Shown: piece after piece, positions 9,396-19,534 of the stretch
How the letters are laid out: each line of letters opens with the position of its first letter
Position numbering within the stretch: position 1 is the stretch's first letter
From: Candidatus Obscuribacterales bacterium
Lineage (GTDB): Bacteria > Cyanobacteriota > Vampirovibrionia > Obscuribacterales > Obscuribacteraceae
Assembly (NCBI GenBank): GCA_019746975.1
Contig: JAIERK010000086.1
Span: 41,375 to 105,374, forward strand
Direction: 5' to 3'
DNA length: 64,000 nt
Made by a program: the position numbers and the translations under genes
The notes under the pieces: model-generated
Told to the model about the DNA's origin: nothing
Seen by the model: the letters and a program-made list of their open reading frames with translations, nothing else
The model's database searches: none

Positions 9396-9491
9396 CGGGG
9401 ATGCGTGGGAATCGAACCCACCCAGGATAGCGTTTCTCTACCCCGCAACGGTTTTGAAGACCGCACGCCACACCAGCAGCGCTCCATCCCC
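9396..9491 (-). tRNA. selC: tRNA-Sec (anticodon UCA)
   Basis: On the minus strand the molecule starts GGGGATGG and ends CATCCCC plus discriminator G. The anticodon loop is CTTCAAA, giving UCA, closed by a 5-pair stem with one G-U. Features particular to bacterial selenocysteine tRNA are present: a 6-pair D stem (CGCTGC with GTGGCG) with a 4-base loop TGGT, a long variable arm (GGGTAG with CTATCC) and discriminator G. The T arm is GTGGG/CCCAC with loop TTCGATT. The acceptor shows 7 clear pairs; the eighth expected in tRNA-Sec would be a G-G mismatch. CCA is not encoded. A possible -10 (TACAAT, plus-strand bases 9502-9507) lies just upstream of the 5' end. The gene implies UGA recoding in this genome through SelA, SelB and SelD, which are not in the window. 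Confidence 0.9.
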
Positions 9492-9756
9492 ACCACAATC
9501 GATTGTATCTTCAATCGACCTCCAACAACCGGCGAGATGCAGTTTTTTTGTTCGTAGAAAGGCTATAAACAGCTGCAATTATGCAGAATAGTTAAGAATG
9601 TTTAATAGATATGCGGTTTATCGGTCAGATTGAGGCAATAATGAAAACGAGTTATGAATTTCCGACATGTTCATGCTCGCTGCCTTTTGGCGCATTAGCG
9701 AAACTTAAGTTAATTCCGCTTTGTCTTGGTCTGCTTTATGTTTCCCTACAATTCAG

Positions 9757-9785
9757 TTGACAATACAATACTCTCTACTTATAGT
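9757..9785 (+). promoter_or_regulatory. Sigma-70-type promoter of rpoB-rpoC1-rpoC2
   Basis: A perfect -35 TTGACA (9757-9762), a 17-base spacer and -10 TATAGT (9780-9785, five of six consensus bases) lie about 75 bases upstream of the rpoB ATG. Transcription would start near 9792. The rest of the 9492-9860 gap shows no gene. Ribosomal protein genes rplJ/rplL are not next to rpoB, which fits the cyanobacterial gene order. Confidence 0.65.
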
Positions 9786-9860
9786 TGCTGCTCCGTGCCC
9801 ATTTTAGGCATCTGCAATTGCTTTGTCGATTTTGTCCAGCCAGAATACCAGAGGTAACCG

Positions 9861-12800
9861 ATGGCTTTAGAGTTGTCTGAGCGCGTCCGAACCTTCGGAG
9901 TCGGTGGTTCGCGCATATCCGATTTGCCCGACCTTGCCGAGATCCAGAAGGCTTCGTTCCGCTGGTTCATTGAAGAAGGTTTAGCGGAAGAGCTGAAGGC
10001 TTTCAGTCCCATCAAGGACTACACAGGAAGGCTTGAGCTCCATTTCTTGACGAATTATTCGTTCGAGGATCACACTGAGCCGAACAAACCCAAAACTCCC
10101 GAGGAAGCTCGGGCGCTTGATGCGAGCTTTACGAAGAAGCTCCGTATTCAGATGCGCCTTGTCAATCGCGAGATGGGCGAGATAAAGGAGCAGGAGATCT
10201 ACGTCGGCGACATCCCGATGATGACCGACCGCGGTACATTCATTATTAATGGAGCCGAGCGGGTCATCGTTTCGCAGATCGTTCGTAGTCCCGGCATCTA
10301 CTACAAGCGTGACGTAGACACGAACGGTAAGCGTACGTTCTCGGCGACGCTCATCCCCAACCGGGGCGCCTGGCTCAAGTTCGAAACCGATTCCAACGAC
10401 ATCATCTACGTCAAGATCGACAAGAATCGTAAGCTGCCTGCAACCACGCTATTGAGAGCGCTTGGCTACACTGACTCGGAGATGGAAACAATCTTCCGTC
10501 ATCACGATTTCCTTAAGAAGACTCTTGAAAAGGACAGCAACAAGACTCGCGAAGAATCCCTTATAGAGGTATACAGAAAGCTTCGTCCAGGTGACCCTCC
10601 GTCTGTCGCCGGTGGTCAAAGCATTCTTGATAGCCGCTTCTTTGATGACAAGCGTTATGACCTCGGTCGTGTCGGCCGTTATAAGCTCAACAAGAAGCTC
10701 GCTCTCAACGTTCAGGAAGTGCATCGCACACTGACGCCTGAAGACATCGTCGCTGCTGTTGACTATCTGATCGCGCTCAACTTCGACGAAGGTCAGGTAG
10801 ATGATATCGATCACCTTGGCAACAGAAGAATTCGCTCCGTCGGAGAATTGCTTCAGAACCAATTCCGTATCGGTCTAACTCGTCTCGAGAGAATCGTCAG
10901 AGAGCGTATGACCCTGCAAGATGCAGATACTCTTACGCCTGCCAACCTTCTGAATACAAAACCTCTCGTTGCTGCTATCCGCGAATTCTTCGGATCCTCG
11001 CAGCTCTCACAGTTCATGGACCAAACCAATCCGCTGGCAGAACTTACTCACAAGCGCAGACTATCAGCGCTTGGACCTGGTGGACTATCCAGAGAACGTG
11101 CTGGATTCGCGGTTCGCGATATTCACCCCAGCCACTATGGAAGAATTTGCCCGGTAGAAACTCCTGAAGGCCCGAACGCAGGTCTTATCGGATCTCTGGC
11201 TACCCATGCCCGGGTTAACGCATACGGCTTCATCGAAACACCGTACTGGAAGGTCGAAAACGGCATCGTTACGACCAAGAAGGACTACCTCACCGCCGAC
11301 GAAGAAGACAGATTCCGCGTCGCACCAGGTGATGTGTCGGTTAACGAAGACGGTACGTTTGCAGTCGAGTCGATTCCAGTTCGATACAAAGCAGAGTTCA
11401 TCCAAAACACACCAGACGAAGTCGACTATAAAGGCGTAAGCCCGATTCAGATCGTCTCCGTCGGAACGGCGCTGATTCCCTTCCTCGAGCACGATGACGC
11501 TAACCGAGCGCTCATGGGCTCGAACATGCAACGTCAGTCTGTGCCATTGGTCCAGACTGAAAGAGCGATGGTGACCACCGGTATCGAAAAGCAGGCTGCT
11601 AAAGATTCCGGGATGGTGATCGTTGCCGATGTCGAGGGCAAGGTCGAATACGTGACTGCTAACGCAATTCACATTCGCACCGCTGACAAGCGGTTGGTGA
11701 AGTACAGACTCAACAAGTTCCAACGCTCCAACCAGGACACCTGTCTCAACCAGAAGCCGATAGTCAATGTCGGCGACAACGTCGAGCCTGGTCAGATCAT
11801 CGCCGACGGTGCTGCCACCAAGAGTGGTGAACTGGCGGTAGGACGCAACCTGCTCGTGGCATTCATGCCGTGGGAAGGCTACAACTTTGAAGACGCGATC
11901 TTAATCAGTCAACGTCTCGTTTATGACGAAGTAATGACCTCCATCCACATTGAAAAGCTGGAGATTGACGCCCGATCGACAAAACTCGGTCCGGAAGAAA
12001 TTACCCGCGAAGTGCCTAACGTATCTGAAGAGTCGCTCAGGCACCTTGATGAGAATGGTATTGTTCGAGTCGGTTCGCGCGTCTATCCTGACGACATTCT
12101 GGTAGGCAAGATTACTCCGAAAGGTGAATCCGAACACCCACCAGAAGAGAAGCTGCTTCGCGCCATATTCGGCGAAAAGGCACGCGATGTACGCGACAAC
12201 TCACTGCGCGTTCCGCACGGTGAAGGCGGTCGTGTCGTAGACGTCAAAGTCTTTGACCGTGAAAAAGGCGACGAATTGCCGCCGGTAGCCAACAAAGTCG
12301 TGCGTGTTTATATCGCTCAAAAACGTAAGATCTCGGTCGGCGACAAAGTTGCTGGACGTCACGGTAACAAAGGTATCGTCGCTAAGATTCTCGCCCTCGA
12401 AGACATGCCGTACCTGCCAGATGGCACACCAGTCGACATCGTACTCAATCCACTGGGCGTGCCTAGCCGTATGAACGTAGGTCAGACCTTCGAGACCTTG
12501 CTCGGTTTTGCAGGTATGCTTACCGGACAACGCTACGAAGTGCCACCATTCGATGAAATGTTCAAGCCTGAAGCTTCGAGCGTGCTGGTGCACGAAGAGC
12601 TAGCTAAGGGCAAACACAAGCAGGGTGCTCACTGGGTAGCCGACAATGGCAAAGTCACCCTCTATGACGGCAGAACCGGAGATGCTTTCGATAGTCCGGT
12701 TACGGTCGGCAAGATCTACATGATGAAGCTCGTGCACCTTGTCGACGACAAGATTCACGCTCGCTCCACTGGACCGTACAGCTTGGTTACGCAACAGCCG

Positions 12801-13709
12801 CTCGGCGGTAAAGCGCAATTCGGCGGTCAGCGTCTGGGAGAGATGGAGTGCTGGGCACTGGAAGCGTTCGGTGCAGCCTATTCGCTGCAGGAGATGTTGA
12901 CCATCAAGTCCGATGACGTTAACGGCCGCTCCAAGGCATACGAATCGATCGTCAAAGGCGAAAACCTCAAGCGTCCCGGTATTCCGGAGTCGTTCAAGGT
13001 TCTTGTTAGAGAACTGCAGTCGATCGGACTCGATGTGTCTGTAGCAAAACGTACTCGCGACGGACATGAAATCGAAGTCGATCTTATGACCGAAGTGGAA
13101 GATGCGCGTCCACGCGGATTGAGACGTCTCTCGCCGATTGAACTCGGCATGGGCGAACTCGGTCACGAAGCGGTGGTTCCTTCGGCAGCAATGGCACTTG
13201 AAGGAATGAGCGGTCTCACGCCAATTGGAGGACGCGATCCATCCCTTGCGAATGTAACCGAGGGACTGGCATCTGCCGGACTCCCCGGCAGCGGATCTGG
13301 AATGATCCCGCCTCTACCTGGTCACAAGCTGGTCGGTGGAAGTGGTGTCATATCTGGTGCGGAAAGCGCAGTCTCTGGATTGGTGCAGACTGGTGGTCCC
13401 GATGATGAATCCGACTTGATCGGATTTGGAACGACCGATTACACGGAACCGAGAAAGACCAAGCAAGTCTCCTACGGAATTGAAGCCGACGAAGCCAACG
13501 TCTATTCCGACGATGACGAAGAAGGCGAAGAGGAGACCGAAACAGTTCCGCGCAAACGGAAGTTCGAGGCGGCTGCTACTGACGAGGAAGAATCCTCCGA
13601 AGAAGAAGCTGAAGAAGAATGGGAAGATCCCGAAGCGGAAGAAGACGTCGCTCCAGTTGGCGAAGATGATGAAGAAGACGAAGACTGGTCCGAAGGGGAC
13701 GAAGCATAG
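9861..13709 (+). CDS. rpoB: DNA-directed RNA polymerase subunit beta, with long acidic C-terminal extension
   Basis: Catalytic beta subunit of RNA polymerase. The 1282 residues contain the expected landmarks in order: N-terminal lobe ([14 protein letters not shown]), the rifampicin-region motif [24 protein letters not shown], the [18 protein letters not shown] block, the [14 protein letters not shown] motif and the switch/clamp end near [17 protein letters not shown] canonical beta ends close to residue 1080. About 200 further residues follow: first Gly/Ser/Pro-rich, then strongly acidic ([17 protein letters not shown] and similar). Most family members are about 1100-1180 residues. The start is the ATG after AGAGGTAACC. 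It is followed 90 bases later by rpoC1, and the three genes form one operon. Confidence 0.97.
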   Translation: MALELSERVRTFGVGGSRISDLPDLAEIQKASFRWFIEEGLAEELKAFSPIKDYTGRLELHFLTNYSFEDHTEPNKPKTPEEARALDASFTKKLRIQMRLVNREMGEIKEQEIYVGDIPMMTDRGTFIINGAERVIVSQIVRSPGIYYKRDVDTNGKRTFSATLIPNRGAWLKFETDSNDIIYVKIDKNRKLPATTLLRALGYTDSEMETIFRHHDFLKKTLEKDSNKTREESLIEVYRKLRPGDPPSVAGGQSILDSRFFDDKRYDLGRVGRYKLNKKLALNVQEVHRTLTPEDIVAAVDYLIALNFDEGQVDDIDHLGNRRIRSVGELLQNQFRIGLTRLERIVRERMTLQDADTLTPANLLNTKPLVAAIREFFGSSQLSQFMDQTNPLAELTHKRRLSALGPGGLSRERAGFAVRDIHPSHYGRICPVETPEGPNAGLIGSLATHARVNAYGFIETPYWKVENGIVTTKKDYLTADEEDRFRVAPGDVSVNEDGTFAVESIPVRYKAEFIQNTPDEVDYKGVSPIQIVSVGTALIPFLEHDDANRALMGSNMQRQSVPLVQTERAMVTTGIEKQAAKDSGMVIVADVEGKVEYVTANAIHIRTADKRLVKYRLNKFQRSNQDTCLNQKPIVNVGDNVEPGQIIADGAATKSGELAVGRNLLVAFMPWEGYNFEDAILISQRLVYDEVMTSIHIEKLEIDARSTKLGPEEITREVPNVSEESLRHLDENGIVRVGSRVYPDDILVGKITPKGESEHPPEEKLLRAIFGEKARDVRDNSLRVPHGEGGRVVDVKVFDREKGDELPPVANKVVRVYIAQKRKISVGDKVAGRHGNKGIVAKILALEDMPYLPDGTPVDIVLNPLGVPSRMNVGQTFETLLGFAGMLTGQRYEVPPFDEMFKPEASSVLVHEELAKGKHKQGAHWVADNGKVTLYDGRTGDAFDSPVTVGKIYMMKLVHLVDDKIHARSTGPYSLVTQQPLGGKAQFGGQRLGEMECWALEAFGAAYSLQEMLTIKSDDVNGRSKAYESIVKGENLKRPGIPESFKVLVRELQSIGLDVSVAKRTRDGHEIEVDLMTEVEDARPRGLRRLSPIELGMGELGHEAVVPSAAMALEGMSGLTPIGGRDPSLANVTEGLASAGLPGSGSGMIPPLPGHKLVGGSGVISGAESAVSGLVQTGGPDDESDLIGFGTTDYTEPRKTKQVSYGIEADEANVYSDDDEEGEEETETVPRKRKFEAAATDEEESSEEEAEEEWEDPEAEEDVAPVGEDDEEDEDWSEGDEA

Positions 13710-13799
13710 TCCCTTTATCGACCGCGTTTTTCTGACAGTTTGAGTATTGAGATAAGTAATGGCGACATCGCCATGCCGTAAGGAGGTCTCACGACTATA

Positions 13800-15596
13800 A
13801 TGGCCACTTCTATTGATCGTTTTGATTACATCAAAATCGGTATTGCCTCTCCGGAACGTATCCTGAGTTGGTCTCACGGCGAGGTAACCAAGCCGGAAAC
13901 CATCAACTACAGAACGCTCAAGCCGGAGAAGGACGGACTTTTCTGCGAACGTATTTTCGGACCATCGAAGGACTGGGAGTGCTATTGCGGTAAGTACAAG
14001 CGGGTCAGACACCGTGGTATCACTTGCGAGCGCTGCGGCGTCGAAGTGACCGACTCGAAAGTGCGACGTCACCGCATGGGCCACATCAATCTGGCATCGC
14101 CCGTGACTCATATCTGGTTCCTCAAAGGAATTCCGAGCTACATCGGTTTGTTGCTCGATCTACCCTTGCGTGATTTGGAGCAGGTTGTATACTTCAACGC
14201 TTACATCGTTACCAACGCTGGTAACGTAGCGGATGTAAACAAGTATCAACTGCTGACCGAAGAAGAATACGAAAAACTTCTAGACGATCCCAACTCACAG
14301 TTCGACGTCGGCATCGGCGCTGAGGCGATAAAACATCTGCTTCACGAGCTGGCGAAGCCTGCTTACGAGCGTCCAGACAATATGGAAGATCGTGGTCGCT
14401 TGCTCGAATTACCTGGTTTGAAAGAGCTTTCCATTCAGTTGCGGGACGAACTCAATCTATCGAGCGGTTCGCAACAGAAGCGCGCCAAGATCATCAAACG
14501 ATTGAGATTGGTGGAAGCACTTCTTTCCTCGCACACCGATCCGACCTGGGTTGTTCTCGACAATCTACCGGTTACGCCTCCGGATCTGAGACCGATGGTG
14601 CAGTTGGATGGGGGACGTTTTGCCACCTCCGACCTCAACGATCTCTATCGTCGCGTGATCAACCGTAATAACCGGCTTGCACGGTTGCTCGAAATGGGCG
14701 CTCCTGAAATCATCGTGCGTAATGAAAAGCGCATGTTGCAAGAAGCGGTCGACGCCTTGATTGATAACGGCAGAAGAGGAAGAGTAGTTGTTGGTCCTAA
14801 TAACAGACCGCTCAAATCGCTGTCGAACATAATCGAAGGAAAACAAGGACGATTCCGTCAGAACCTGCTCGGTAAGCGCGTTGACTACTCCGGACGATCC
14901 GTAATCGTAGTTGGTCCGACTCTCAAGTTGCATCAGTGCGGACTACCTCGTGAGATGGCTCTCGAACTTTTCAAGCCGTTCGTAATCAATAAATTGATCG
15001 AGCGTCAGATTGTTCAAAACATTAAGTCAGCCAAGAAGCAGATTGAAAAGGGCTCCGCAGTAGTCTGGGAAATCCTGGAAGAAGTTATTCAAGGACACCC
15101 GGTACTGCTCAACCGCGCTCCTACCCTTCACCGCCTCGGTATTCAAGCTTTCGAGCCTGTACTCGTGGAAGGTCGCGCCATTCAACTTCACCCGTTGGTT
15201 TGCGCCGCATTCAACGCAGACTTCGACGGTGACCAGATGGCTGTGCACGTGCCACTGTCCGTAGAGGCACAAGCTGAAGCGCATATGCTGATGCTCGCAT
15301 CCAATAACGTTCTTCTACCTGCGACAGGTAGACCGACGATCACACCTACCCAGGACATGGTGTTGGGTATCTACTACCTCACCATCCAGAAGCCCGGTTG
15401 GGAAGATCCGAAGGTTTGCCGAGGCGCCGGAATGCGCTTCGTCAGCCTGGCCGATGCTCGCTCCGCTTTCGAAGCCGGCGTGGTTGATCTGCACGCCAAG
15501 ATCCGTGTTCGCGACGTCAACGGGTTAAATCTCGAGACGACTCCAGGACGCATCATCTTCAACGAGACGGTCAGAGAAGCTATCGCAATCAAGTAA
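13800..15596 (+). CDS. rpoC1: DNA-directed RNA polymerase subunit gamma (N-terminal half of beta-prime)
   Basis: 598 residues, the usual size of a cyanobacterial RpoC1. The zinc-binding site of the beta-prime N-terminus is visible at about residues 60-80 (CYCGKYKR with CERCGVEV). The catalytic Mg-binding loop is [12 protein letters not shown] at about residue 470. The ribosome binding site AAGGAGGT lies about 13 bases before the ATG. The protein ends after the region corresponding to the middle of E. coli beta-prime, and the rest of the subunit is encoded by the next gene, 69 bases away. A split rpoC in this form is characteristic of Cyanobacteria and their non-photosynthetic relatives. Confidence 0.97.
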   Translation: MATSIDRFDYIKIGIASPERILSWSHGEVTKPETINYRTLKPEKDGLFCERIFGPSKDWECYCGKYKRVRHRGITCERCGVEVTDSKVRRHRMGHINLASPVTHIWFLKGIPSYIGLLLDLPLRDLEQVVYFNAYIVTNAGNVADVNKYQLLTEEEYEKLLDDPNSQFDVGIGAEAIKHLLHELAKPAYERPDNMEDRGRLLELPGLKELSIQLRDELNLSSGSQQKRAKIIKRLRLVEALLSSHTDPTWVVLDNLPVTPPDLRPMVQLDGGRFATSDLNDLYRRVINRNNRLARLLEMGAPEIIVRNEKRMLQEAVDALIDNGRRGRVVVGPNNRPLKSLSNIIEGKQGRFRQNLLGKRVDYSGRSVIVVGPTLKLHQCGLPREMALELFKPFVINKLIERQIVQNIKSAKKQIEKGSAVVWEILEEVIQGHPVLLNRAPTLHRLGIQAFEPVLVEGRAIQLHPLVCAAFNADFDGDQMAVHVPLSVEAQAEAHMLMLASNNVLLPATGRPTITPTQDMVLGIYYLTIQKPGWEDPKVCRGAGMRFVSLADARSAFEAGVVDLHAKIRVRDVNGLNLETTPGRIIFNETVREAIAIK

Positions 15597-15665
15597 CTAT
15601 TCGTCAACGAGGGCCCGCCCTCACGTTACTGACATTGGCATTCGGAATAAACAAAAGAGGGACCT

Positions 15666-18600
15666 ATGGTCACAACTAAGAAGGAAGAGGTTTTCGAGTT
15701 CATCAACGACACGGTGGACAAGAAAAAATTGGGCGGTTTGCTTTCGACGGTCTATGAAAAGTATGGTACGTCTCGCACCGCGCAGCTCGCTAACTCACTC
15801 AAAGACTTAGGATTTAAGTTCGCCACCAGAGCCGGTGTTACGATTTCGATCGACGACCTCGATGTGCCGGAGAAGAAACGTGAGCTTATCGCTGCTGCTG
15901 AGCGCGAAATCGAAGAGGCTCAACGGCGCTACGAGCGTGGCGATATCACAGAAGTCGAACGCTATAACAAGGTTATCGACACTTGGTCCGCCACGACCGA
16001 CCAACTTACGAAAGAAGTGGTCGACAACTTCGATCGCTTGAACCCGGTATACATGATGGCTTTCTCCGGAGCTAGAGGTAATATCTCTCAGGTCCGTCAG
16101 CTCGTCGGAATGCGGGGCCTGATGGCTGACTCTCAAGGTCAGATCATCGACTTGCCGATTAAAGCGAACTTCCGTGAAGGTTTGAACGTAACCGAGTACA
16201 TCATCTCGAGTTATGGCGCCAGAAAGGGTCTTGTAGATACGGCTCTCAAAACAGCCGACTCCGGATATCTGACTCGCCGTCTCGTTGACGTAGCTCAGGA
16301 CGTCATTGTGCGTGAGCCCGATTGCCGAACGGATAGAGGGATCCTGATGCAGCCTATCGCTGAAGGCGATAAGGACCTGGTCAAGATTTCCGAGCGTATT
16401 TTTGGAAGAACACTCGCCGATGATGTAATCGATCCGGAGACCGGAGAGGTTATATTCCAGAGAGGCGACGTCGTCACCCGCAAAGTGTCCCTCGATATCG
16501 ATGCGAAGCTCAAAAAACCTAAACAGGTTAAAGTGCGCTCGCCACTGACTTGCGAAGCTCAGTACGGCGTCTGCCAGAAGTGCTACGGTTGGTCTTTGAC
16601 CAACAACCGCCTCGTCGACGCAGGCGAAGCTATCGGTATCATCGCCGCACAGTCGATCGGGGAGCCTGGCACCCAGCTCACAATGAGAACATTCCACACC
16701 GGCGGCGCCGTTGCTGGTGGAAAGAGCCGCGCTCAGCTCAAGTCCCCGAGCAAAGGTGTGGTCACGTTCAAGATCGCCTGCCGTTCTGTCAGAACAGCCT
16801 ATGGAGATGTTAAAGATCAGACCACCAGAGATGGTGTCATGAAGATCAACGACGGTAAGAAGGAAAAATCCGTCAACGTTTTCACCGGAAGTCTTCTCGA
16901 AGTGCAGAACGGTGATGAGGTCGAGCTCGGACAACTTCTAGCTGAGTACGATCCACCGGGCGCGAAGAAGACGCTTACCGAAAGAGCAAGTAAGGACATT
17001 ACCGCAGACATTTCTGGCCGTATTGTTTTCGCTGGATTCCAGGCAGACGAAAAGCGCGATCGTCAGGGCAACATCAGTCGCACAGCCAACCGCGCCGGTA
17101 TCATCTGGGTTCTGGAAGGTGACGTGTACAACTTGCCTTCCGGCTCCGAAGTCGTAGTCAAAGATGGCCAGGAAGTAAAAGCGCTTGATGTTCTTGCCGA
17201 GATCCAAATCCTCACCGAGCATGGTGGCGAAGTGCGTTTTGGTCCGGAAATCGAGACCGAAGTGGTGAAACGCGGCAGAAAGTCCGTCACCAGACTGGTC
17301 AAAGGTAAAGAAGTCAACATCGTCATCGCTTCAGTCGGAAGCTCCAACGGCAAACTTGATGCCGGTCAAAAGGGTGCTTACTGGAAGATTCCAAAGACCA
17401 AAGAGACCTGGGCTATCAAAGTCGTCAAAGACGAAATTGTTGAAAACGGAAAGATCGTCGCAGAACTGATCGAAGACGGTAGCAACTCAGTAACGACCGG
17501 TGGAGAGATCATTTACGATGGAGTCGAAATCGACGATCGTCGTGTAGTCACCAAAGCCGGCAAAGTGCTGTTTATTCCCGAAGAGATCCACTTCATCTCC
17601 AAGGACATCAGCTTGAAGATGGCGGAAACCGGAGATCTGGTCACCGCTGGTCAGGAAGTCGTCAAAGACGTATTTGCTCACCTCGATGGTGTCGTCCAGA
17701 TCGTTGCCGATAACGATATCATCCACGAAGTCATCATCAGACCCGGCGAATTGCTGCCGATCGCTGATCCTTCCGAGCTCAAAGTTCCAGAAGGTCAGAT
17801 CATCGATCCAGGTACAGAAATCGTCGAGGGCTATACCCACAAAGATCGCAAGATGGTAAGCCTCTTCGAGAAAGACGATGGAACAGTTCTCTGCGTCATT
17901 CGACCGATTGAAGAGTACTGGATCGAACCACCGCAGACCAAGTTCAAGCATAGTCAAACAGACGAGAAGATTGGCTTGCGCTCCGTCACCCAGCTCCTGT
18001 TCCGCGATCGTGAGAAAGTGAGACAGATACAGGGTGCGCAGCTGACGAGAACCTCATTGGTTCTGCAGATGCAAGGCTACCTACAAGAACTCAAAGGTAT
18101 CGTCGAGATCGACGAAGATTTCCATATCGTAGTGCAGGAAAACATCATGCTGCGCCGCGAACAAGATTTCAACGTTACTCTTCTCGATGTCGAGAACGGT
18201 CAAGTTGTAGAGCCGAAGACTCCGGTAGCCACCACGCAAGTGTTGACCCGAAGCGATGCTAAAGTTCAGCTCTCCAAGACAGACGAACGTCGTCTATTGC
18301 TCATCACGGAAGAGCAACAGATTCATCAGAAGATCAAAGGCGCCGCCAACGTCAAAGATGGTGACCTCGTTCGTGTGGACGATTTGATTTCCAAGTCGAC
18401 TAACTGCGGACAGTCCGGTCAGGTCGTCGGCGTCGACAAGGAAGAAGTAATCGTTCGTCGCGGTCGTCCTTATCTGATCTCTGGTAACACCCAACTTCAG
18501 TGCGAAGACGGAGCTCTCGTGCAACGCGGAGACCTGCTCGCGACACTGATTTTCGAACGCCAGAAGACTGGAGACATCGTACAGGGTCTTCCGAGAGTAG

Positions 18601-19349
18601 AAGAACTTCTTGAAGCCAGAAAGCCGAAAGAAAATGCAATCCTCGCGGAAAGACCAGGTCGCGCCAAGATCGTCACCGAAGATGATGTGACCAGATATCA
18701 CATGGTCTACGAAGATGGATCTGAAGAGGAAATCTCCATTCCTCCAGGTATGAATATCCTGCCGGAAGACGGTGAGAAAATCACTGTAGGACGCGCCATC
18801 ACCGATGGACCGCCCAATCCGCACGATATCGTTCGTCTGATGGGAATTGCGGCAGCTCAAAAATTCCTCGTTGACGAAGTACAGTCTGTATACCGTTCGC
18901 AAGGTGTGGAAATCGCTGATAAACACATCGAAGTAATCGTTAGACAGATGACTCGCAAAGTTCGCGTCGACGATCCGAAAGACACGATTCTCCTTCCGGG
19001 CGAGCTCATGGAGCGATTCGCAATCGAGCTGGAAAATGAAAGAGCTATGCAAAATGGTTTGGTGCCTGCCACCTACACCGATGTACTGCTCGGTATCACC
19101 AAAGCCAGCTTGAATACAGAAAGCTTCATCTCGGCAGCTTCCTTCCAGGAAACCACAAGAATCCTGACAGAAGCAGCAGTCGAAGGTAAGAAGGACTGGT
19201 TGAGAGGTCTGAAGGAAAACGTCATCATCGGACGACTAATCCCTGCGGGAACCGGCTTCCAGGGGCATCAGATGCCGACGGAAGAAGAGGAAGAAGAGCA
19301 AGACATCTATCCTCCAATCGGCGAAGGCAGCTTCAACGTTCCTTCGTAA
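15666..19349 (+). CDS. rpoC2: DNA-directed RNA polymerase subunit beta-prime (C-terminal half), with SI3-like insertion
   Basis: 1227 residues. The N-terminal part carries the bridge-helix and trigger-loop region, with QSIGEPGTQLTMRTFHTGG at about residues 328-346 and a Cys set (CRTDRG, CEAQYGVCQKC) for the second zinc site. Between that motif and GLPRVEELLEARKP at about residue 972 lie about 620 residues of repeated beta-rich units of barrel-sandwich type, the position and size expected for the cyanobacterial SI3 insertion. The C-terminus contains QKFLVDEVQSVYRSQGVEI and the FISAASFQETTRILTEAA motif, followed by a Glu-rich run. The start is an ATG after AAAGAGGGACC. It is the last gene of the operon, closed by a terminator at 19365. 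Confidence 0.97.
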   Translation: MVTTKKEEVFEFINDTVDKKKLGGLLSTVYEKYGTSRTAQLANSLKDLGFKFATRAGVTISIDDLDVPEKKRELIAAAEREIEEAQRRYERGDITEVERYNKVIDTWSATTDQLTKEVVDNFDRLNPVYMMAFSGARGNISQVRQLVGMRGLMADSQGQIIDLPIKANFREGLNVTEYIISSYGARKGLVDTALKTADSGYLTRRLVDVAQDVIVREPDCRTDRGILMQPIAEGDKDLVKISERIFGRTLADDVIDPETGEVIFQRGDVVTRKVSLDIDAKLKKPKQVKVRSPLTCEAQYGVCQKCYGWSLTNNRLVDAGEAIGIIAAQSIGEPGTQLTMRTFHTGGAVAGGKSRAQLKSPSKGVVTFKIACRSVRTAYGDVKDQTTRDGVMKINDGKKEKSVNVFTGSLLEVQNGDEVELGQLLAEYDPPGAKKTLTERASKDITADISGRIVFAGFQADEKRDRQGNISRTANRAGIIWVLEGDVYNLPSGSEVVVKDGQEVKALDVLAEIQILTEHGGEVRFGPEIETEVVKRGRKSVTRLVKGKEVNIVIASVGSSNGKLDAGQKGAYWKIPKTKETWAIKVVKDEIVENGKIVAELIEDGSNSVTTGGEIIYDGVEIDDRRVVTKAGKVLFIPEEIHFISKDISLKMAETGDLVTAGQEVVKDVFAHLDGVVQIVADNDIIHEVIIRPGELLPIADPSELKVPEGQIIDPGTEIVEGYTHKDRKMVSLFEKDDGTVLCVIRPIEEYWIEPPQTKFKHSQTDEKIGLRSVTQLLFRDREKVRQIQGAQLTRTSLVLQMQGYLQELKGIVEIDEDFHIVVQENIMLRREQDFNVTLLDVENGQVVEPKTPVATTQVLTRSDAKVQLSKTDERRLLLITEEQQIHQKIKGAANVKDGDLVRVDDLISKSTNCGQSGQVVGVDKEEVIVRRGRPYLISGNTQLQCEDGALVQRGDLLATLIFERQKTGDIVQGLPRVEELLEARKPKENAILAERPGRAKIVTEDDVTRYHMVYEDGSEEEISIPPGMNILPEDGEKITVGRAITDGPPNPHDIVRLMGIAAAQKFLVDEVQSVYRSQGVEIADKHIEVIVRQMTRKVRVDDPKDTILLPGELMERFAIELENERAMQNGLVPATYTDVLLGITKASLNTESFISAASFQETTRILTEAAVEGKKDWLRGLKENVIIGRLIPAGTGFQGHQMPTEEEEEEQDIYPPIGEGSFNVPS

Positions 19350-19364
19350 GAAGCACGAATCAAG

Positions 19365-19400
19365 ACAAAAGAGGCGGTTCTTCGGAGCCGCCTCTTTTGT
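19365..19400 (+). terminator. Strong intrinsic terminator after rpoC2
   Basis: ACAAAAGAGGCGG (from 19365) pairs perfectly with CCGCCTCTTTTGT (to 19400). The stem continues inwards by three pairs to a TTCG tetraloop. It lies 15 bases past the rpoC2 stop. The near symmetry, with A-rich and T-rich outer arms, would also let it stop transcription coming from the opposite side. Confidence 0.92.
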
Positions 19401-19534
19401 ATGAGCACCACCGGCTCCGGTTAACTCGCACATAACTCGCACAAGTTCCAGCTTAGAATACTCAGGAAACTCTTTCATGTTGGCACCGCTAGCCTCGGAT
19501 TTAGCTCGCCTACATTCCATAGCAACTCAACGTT

